Of a stretch of 9,946 bases of DNA, positions 6,676 to 9,946 are shown one piece after another; the stretch's first letter is position 1, and each line of letters starts with the position of its first letter. The translations under genes were made by a program, and so were the position numbers. The stretch is from 20CM-4-69-16 sp035637455 (lineage in GTDB: Bacteria; Gemmatimonadota; Gemmatimonadetes; Gemmatimonadales; GWC2-71-9), in NCBI GenBank assembly GCA_035637455.1, contig DASPXE010000089.1, positions 1-9,946 of the forward strand. Direction: 5' to 3'. Below the pieces are notes generated by a model. It searched no databases. It was not told where the DNA came from and saw only the letters and a list, made by a program, of their open reading frames with translations.

Positions 6676-8295
6676 GTGTGCGCGGTAGCGTGGAGAGCAT
6701 TCTGGCCCGTGGTCGTCTGCGCCGGGGTGGCAGCCTGCGAGCGTGGTGGCCCGACGAATCTGGCGCGGTTGCTGGTCGATCCGCAGCTGCCCCGCGTGTT
6801 CCTGGACACGCGCTACATACCGCCCGGCGGTGCCACCATCAACGTCCCGGCCGGGGCGGACGTGCAAGCGGCCCTGAACGCCGCGCAGCCCGGCGACGAG
6901 ATCGTGCTCGCGGCCGGTGCGACCTTCGTCGGCTCGTTCACCCTGCCGAATAAGCCGGGAACGGGCTGGATCACCATCCGCTCGTCTACCGCGGCTGCAA
7001 ATCTCCCGACTGAGGGGCAGCGCATCTCGCCTGCCTACGCCTCTGTGTTGCCCAAGTTAGTGAGCCCGGATGTCGGGCCGGCCCTCCAGACGGCGCCCGG
7101 CGCCCACCACTTCCGAATCGTGGGCGTCGAGATCACCGTCGCGGCCGGGGTCACGCTCAACTATGGGATCGTCCTGTTAGGCCAGAAGAGTTCGGTGCAG
7201 ACCTCGCTCTCGCAAGTCCCGCACGACATCACGCTCGATCGGGTGTATGTCCACGGCACGCCGACCGTGAGCGTGAGTCGGTGTGTCGCGCTGAACGGCG
7301 CCGCGACGGCCGTGATCGACTCGTACCTTTCGGAGTGTCACGCTCAAGGCTTCGACGCCCAGGCGATCTGTGGCTGGAACGGCCCGGGCCCCTTCAAGAT
7401 CGTGAACACCTACCTCGAAGGCTCGGGCGAGAACCTGATGTTCGGAGGAGAGGATCCTGGCATCCCAGACCTCGTGCCTTCAGACATCGAGATCCGGCGC
7501 AACTATTTCAACAAGCCGCTCGTCTGGCGGGGGGTCTGGACGGCCAAGAACCTGCTCGAACTGAAGCTCGGGCGGCGCGTGCTGATTCAGGGGAACGTGT
7601 TCGAGCACAGCTGGACGGATGCGCAGGTGGGGTTCGCCATGTTGGTTTGGACGGTCAACCAGAACCTCACCGCGCCGTGGTCGGTCACCGAGGACGTTTG
7701 GATTCGCGAGAACATCATCCGCCACGCGGCCGGGGGGTTGGATCTTCGGCAGAGCTCGGGGGAGGGCCCGAGCAATGACTATACGAAGCGCGTGCGCCTC
7801 GACAATAACGTCTGGCAGGACATAACCTCGGCGACCTGGAGCAGCGGGAGCAATAACGGACGCCTCTTCCAGATCGGGAGCGGCGCGCTCATGCACGATG
7901 TCCAGATTTACACCCAAACCGGCATCGACGTGGACCAGATGACGATGGAGATGATGGGCGGTACCGTCACCAACTTCGCCTTCTCGAACAACGTGGTCGG
8001 CTATGGGCTCTATGGCTTTCGGTCGGACGACGCCCCCGACGGGACGCCGACGCTCGATCTGCACCTCCCTGGCTGGAGCTTCGCGCGCAACGTCATCCCG
8101 ACAGCCCCGGCGAGCCGGTATCCCACCAACAACTTCTATCCGGCGAGCACCAGCGCGATCGGGTTTGTGAACGCGGCCGCCGGCGACTACCACCTTGCCG
8201 CCAGCAGTCCCTACAAGAACCAAGGCACCAACGGGCGCGACCCCGGTGCAGATATCGACGCGGTGATGGCTGCCACCGCCGGCGTGGTGCCCTGA
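6676..8295 (+). CDS. Right-handed beta-helix lipoprotein (pectate-lyase-like fold), function unknown
   Basis: A 539-residue protein from GTG 6676. The first 20 residues contain one arginine and then a hydrophobic stretch ending V18-A-A-C21, a lipobox, so it is probably lipid-anchored outside the inner membrane. After a short linker, INVPAGADVQAALNAAQPGDEIVLAAGATF is the usual entry strand of parallel beta-helix proteins (Pfam beta_helix/pectate-lyase families). It is followed by coils with recurring N-x-[FVI] asparagine-ladder turns: RRNYFNK, QGNVFEH, RENIIRH, DNNVWQD, SNNVVGY, ARNVIPT. The C-terminus DYHLAASSPYKNQGTNGRDPGADI is a common ending of this group. Relatives include polysaccharide lyases, C5-epimerases and non-enzymatic surface proteins; no catalytic set can be assigned by eye. 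Next to flippase and deacetylase genes, a role in trimming or holding the polysaccharide is a fair inference. The frame extends upstream to 6472, but that part does not look coding. Confidence 0.85.
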   Translation: MCAVAWRAFWPVVVCAGVAACERGGPTNLARLLVDPQLPRVFLDTRYIPPGGATINVPAGADVQAALNAAQPGDEIVLAAGATFVGSFTLPNKPGTGWITIRSSTAAANLPTEGQRISPAYASVLPKLVSPDVGPALQTAPGAHHFRIVGVEITVAAGVTLNYGIVLLGQKSSVQTSLSQVPHDITLDRVYVHGTPTVSVSRCVALNGAATAVIDSYLSECHAQGFDAQAICGWNGPGPFKIVNTYLEGSGENLMFGGEDPGIPDLVPSDIEIRRNYFNKPLVWRGVWTAKNLLELKLGRRVLIQGNVFEHSWTDAQVGFAMLVWTVNQNLTAPWSVTEDVWIRENIIRHAAGGLDLRQSSGEGPSNDYTKRVRLDNNVWQDITSATWSSGSNNGRLFQIGSGALMHDVQIYTQTGIDVDQMTMEMMGGTVTNFAFSNNVVGYGLYGFRSDDAPDGTPTLDLHLPGWSFARNVIPTAPASRYPTNNFYPASTSAIGFVNAAAGDYHLAASSPYKNQGTNGRDPGADIDAVMAATAGVVP

Positions 8296-8370
8296 AACCC
8301 GTCACGAGAAGAGAATCGCGGCGGTCGCACCTCCGTCGGGGCTCGTGCCCCAACCGCTCGACCGCTCATG
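8296..8370. other. Short convergent gap between beta-helix and deacetylase genes, with hairpins
   Basis: The 75-nt gap holds a perfect 5-bp GC hairpin GGGGC-TCGT-GCCCC at 8338-8351. This sits inside a larger inverted repeat, 8313-8325 with 8373-8385: 12 of 13 pairs, and the mismatch is a G-U wobble on the plus-strand RNA. The larger repeat reaches into the end of the deacetylase gene. Confidence 0.5.
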
Positions 8371-8385
8371 TCACCGCCGCGGTTC
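8313..8385 (+). terminator. Possible terminator-like inverted repeat after the beta-helix gene
   Basis: The arms at 8313-8325 and 8373-8385 pair over 13 bp on plus-strand RNA (one G-U), with the GC hairpin 8338-8351 nested in the loop. The element begins 18 nt past the beta-helix stop. There is no U-tract after either stem, so intrinsic termination is doubtful. It may instead protect the 3' end of the message. Confidence 0.25.
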
Positions 8386-9273
8386 CCCCAGCGCCACGTG
8401 CAGCGTCATGGGGTCCCGCTCGCCCGGCGGTCCGTACCCCATCGAGCGCAGCGTCTGGTCGATCCGCGCCGAGCCGAACTCGGCCAGCAGGCGCCGCAGG
8501 TCTCTCCGCATGCGCCCCCGGCCGGCGTAGGCCCGCAACCGCAAAGACCCCAGCATGCCGCGCGGTGGAACTTCCTCGCCATCCAGCTCCCACGGGTGAA
8601 AGTAGAACATGAACCATGAGTGAGCGCGCAGCCGTCTCGTCACGCCCCACCGAAACCACCGGTACGGGATGACGCGAAAGTAGCCTCCTCCCGACCACGG
8701 CACGGCAAACCCGCCGATGCTAACCCGTGACATCGGCAGCTCCAGGAGACCAGGGCGTACCGGGACCACGGAGTGCTCCGGGTCGATCCGCGTAGAGACG
8801 CGGCCGTAGCGGTCGTGCCCTTTGAACTGGAAGAAACTCGAATCATACCAGTAGCCTGACTCGGCGAGGCAATCGAGGACGGCGTCGCTGATCGAGAAAG
8901 TCGGCGCCCGGAGGCCCCACACGCGAACGCCGGCGAGTTGCTCCAGAGAATCGCGCGCGTGCGCTAGGTCCTGTGTCAGCGCTCTCCGCGACAGGTAGTA
9001 GAGTCGCACGTGTACGTCCGAGTGGCTCGCGACCTCATGTCCCTCTGCGACGATCCGGCGAACCACCCCCGGGTGCCGTCGGGCGATCCACCCTAGCACG
9101 AAAAACGTGGACTTGACCCCGCTCTCGGCGAGGATATCGAGCAATTCGTGCGTATTGCGCTCGACCCGTGCCTCGAGACATGACCAATCAGCGCTGGGGA
9201 GGCTCGACCACAGGTTTTCGGCATGGAACCAGTCTTCCACGTCGAAGGAGGCCAGGAACACGGGGTCGGTCAC
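8371..9273 (-). CDS. Polysaccharide deacetylase, NodB fold, XrtA/PEP-CTERM-locus type (DUF3473-like C-terminus)
   Basis: A 300-residue protein that should remove N- or O-acetyl groups from a polysaccharide. NodB motifs are present in order: FDVEDWF (D11 to D14) in place of TFDDG, H84-S-D-V-H88 for the metal-binding HxxxH, R122-A-P-x-F, the Y143-D-S-S strand, LELP near 177-180, and the late histidine in FYFHPWE (H226). So the Asp-His-His metal set is complete. The segment FxFKGHDRYG, then GGGYFRVIPYRWFRWG, then FYFHPWELD matches the deacetylases found in exosortase A (EpsH/XrtA) polysaccharide loci. No signal peptide is seen. The GTG start at 9273 has a strong ribosome site (9282-9291, 8 nt upstream) and overlaps the formyltransferase stop by 4 nt (GTGA), so the two genes form one operon with coupled translation. 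Confidence 0.93.
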   Translation of the reverse strand: MTDPVFLASFDVEDWFHAENLWSSLPSADWSCLEARVERNTHELLDILAESGVKSTFFVLGWIARRHPGVVRRIVAEGHEVASHSDVHVRLYYLSRRALTQDLAHARDSLEQLAGVRVWGLRAPTFSISDAVLDCLAESGYWYDSSFFQFKGHDRYGRVSTRIDPEHSVVPVRPGLLELPMSRVSIGGFAVPWSGGGYFRVIPYRWFRWGVTRRLRAHSWFMFYFHPWELDGEEVPPRGMLGSLRLRAYAGRGRMRRDLRRLLAEFGSARIDQTLRSMGYGPPGERDPMTLHVALGEPRR

Positions 9274-9946
9274 ACCAGCCGCCTCCCCCCCGCCTGCAGG
9301 CGCCGTGCGTCATGCCGCGTGGGGAACCGGTAGTAGTGCTCGTTTATCGCCGGGATCGGGCGGCGCTCCGGCCACGCTGGCGTGCCGATCAAGGACAACA
9401 ATCGCGCTGCCTCGCGCCCGGCGACGGTCTTCGCTCTCGCCGCGACGTCGAACGCGGAATCCGCCGGTCCCACGGCGACGGCGAACTCCGCGATCAGGGC
9501 CCCAGCATCCAGGCGCTCGGTCATTTCGTGCAGCGTGACCACGACACGCTGGTCTCCGTTGTGAAGGGCCCAGAACGTGGGCATCATTCCGCGGTACTGC
9601 GGCAGTTGTCCGCTGTGCACATTCAGCACATGCGGCGTGGCGCTCAACGCCCGGCGCCCGAAGATCTCAGGTGCGGCGACCGACAGGAGAACGTCGACGC
9701 CGCGGGCCGCGAGCGTCCTGAGATAAGCTTCATCGTTGATCGTTGAGAGCCGCAGCACCGGTACGCCGTGCCGCGAGGCGACCGCTTCGACAGTGCGAGG
9801 CCGCCCGAGACGGTCGGAGACGGCCGCCTCGGCGTACCGCCCCAGAAGGCGTACCAGATCCACTGGGCCATACAGGTTCAAGAGGCGACGCGCCAACGCC
9901 GGCTTCGATTCGTTGAAGTTGCGCAGCAACACGATCTCCACGAGCT
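9270..9946 (-). CDS. Formyltransferase-family protein (Fmt/sugar N-formyltransferase fold), N-terminus cut by window edge
   Basis: About 225 residues are visible, and the frame stays open to the right edge. A GTG at 9941 exists, but the true start is probably beyond the window: the first visible residues (VEIVLLRNF ...) match the second strand of the fold, and the expected first beta-alpha unit is missing. The catalytic set of 10-formyltetrahydrofolate-dependent transferases is present in LNVHSGQLPQYRG and ERLDAG: Asn107, His109 and Asp145, counted from GTG 9941. The C-terminus YYRFPTRHDARRLQAGGRRLV is typical of stand-alone formyltransferase-domain proteins. The Fmt tRNA-binding C-terminal domain is absent, so a role on methionyl-tRNA is unlikely. 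In this locus a formyl group on an amino sugar is the likely product; that is inference. It is upstream of, and overlaps by 4 nt, the deacetylase gene. Confidence 0.88.
   Translation of the reverse strand, partial: LVEIVLLRNFNESKPALARRLLNLYGPVDLVRLLGRYAEAAVSDRLGRPRTVEAVASRHGVPVLRLSTINDEAYLRTLAARGVDVLLSVAAPEIFGRRALSATPHVLNVHSGQLPQYRGMMPTFWALHNGDQRVVVTLHEMTERLDAGALIAEFAVAVGPADSAFDVAARAKTVAGREAARLLSLIGTPAWPERRPIPAINEHYYRFPTRHDARRLQAGGRRLV

Overview
This is a GC-rich window (most stretches look about 65-70% GC) carrying part of an envelope or extracellular polysaccharide locus. It probably comes from a Gram-negative-type soil or sediment bacterium. The lipoprotein signal, the Wzx/Wzy-type membrane proteins, the exosortase-associated deacetylase subtype and the GC-rich coding all fit groups such as Acidobacteriota, Gemmatimonadota, Rokubacteria or Myxococcota-like lineages. 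The phylum cannot be fixed from this sequence. There are no rRNA, tRNA, CRISPR, transposase or phage genes.

Layout: (1) 1-960, minus: an O-antigen ligase/polymerase-family membrane protein, cut by the left edge. (2) 961-1365: a divergent intergenic region with a perfect 14-bp inverted repeat. (3) 1366-4741, plus: three glycosyltransferases, namely a GT4 enzyme, a dolichol-phosphate-mannose-synthase-like GT2 enzyme with membrane helices, and 1 nt later a second GT2-like protein that has lost the DxD metal-binding motif. (4) 4750-6309, minus: a Wzx-like flippase, tail-to-tail with the GT2 pair. (5) 6310-6675: a divergent control region with an AT-rich patch and a perfect 16-bp palindrome. (6) 6676-8295, plus: a probable lipoprotein with a right-handed beta-helix. 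(7) 8371-9946, minus: a formyltransferase (start lies outside the window) translationally coupled by a 4-nt GTGA overlap to a polysaccharide deacetylase of the type found in PEP-CTERM/exosortase (XrtA) polysaccharide loci.

Together the genes would build lipid-linked oligosaccharide units at the inner membrane (glycosyltransferases), flip them (Wzx), join or transfer them outside (O-antigen ligase/polymerase family), and tailor the product (deacetylase, formyltransferase, beta-helix lipoprotein). The strand changes several times, so this is a mosaic of at least five transcription units, not one operon.

The observations most worth a second look are the catalytically degenerate GT2 paralogue beside its intact partner, the coupled formyltransferase-deacetylase pair, and the dyad-symmetric sequences in the two divergent intergenic regions. 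Most other long open frames here are antisense shadows caused by high GC.
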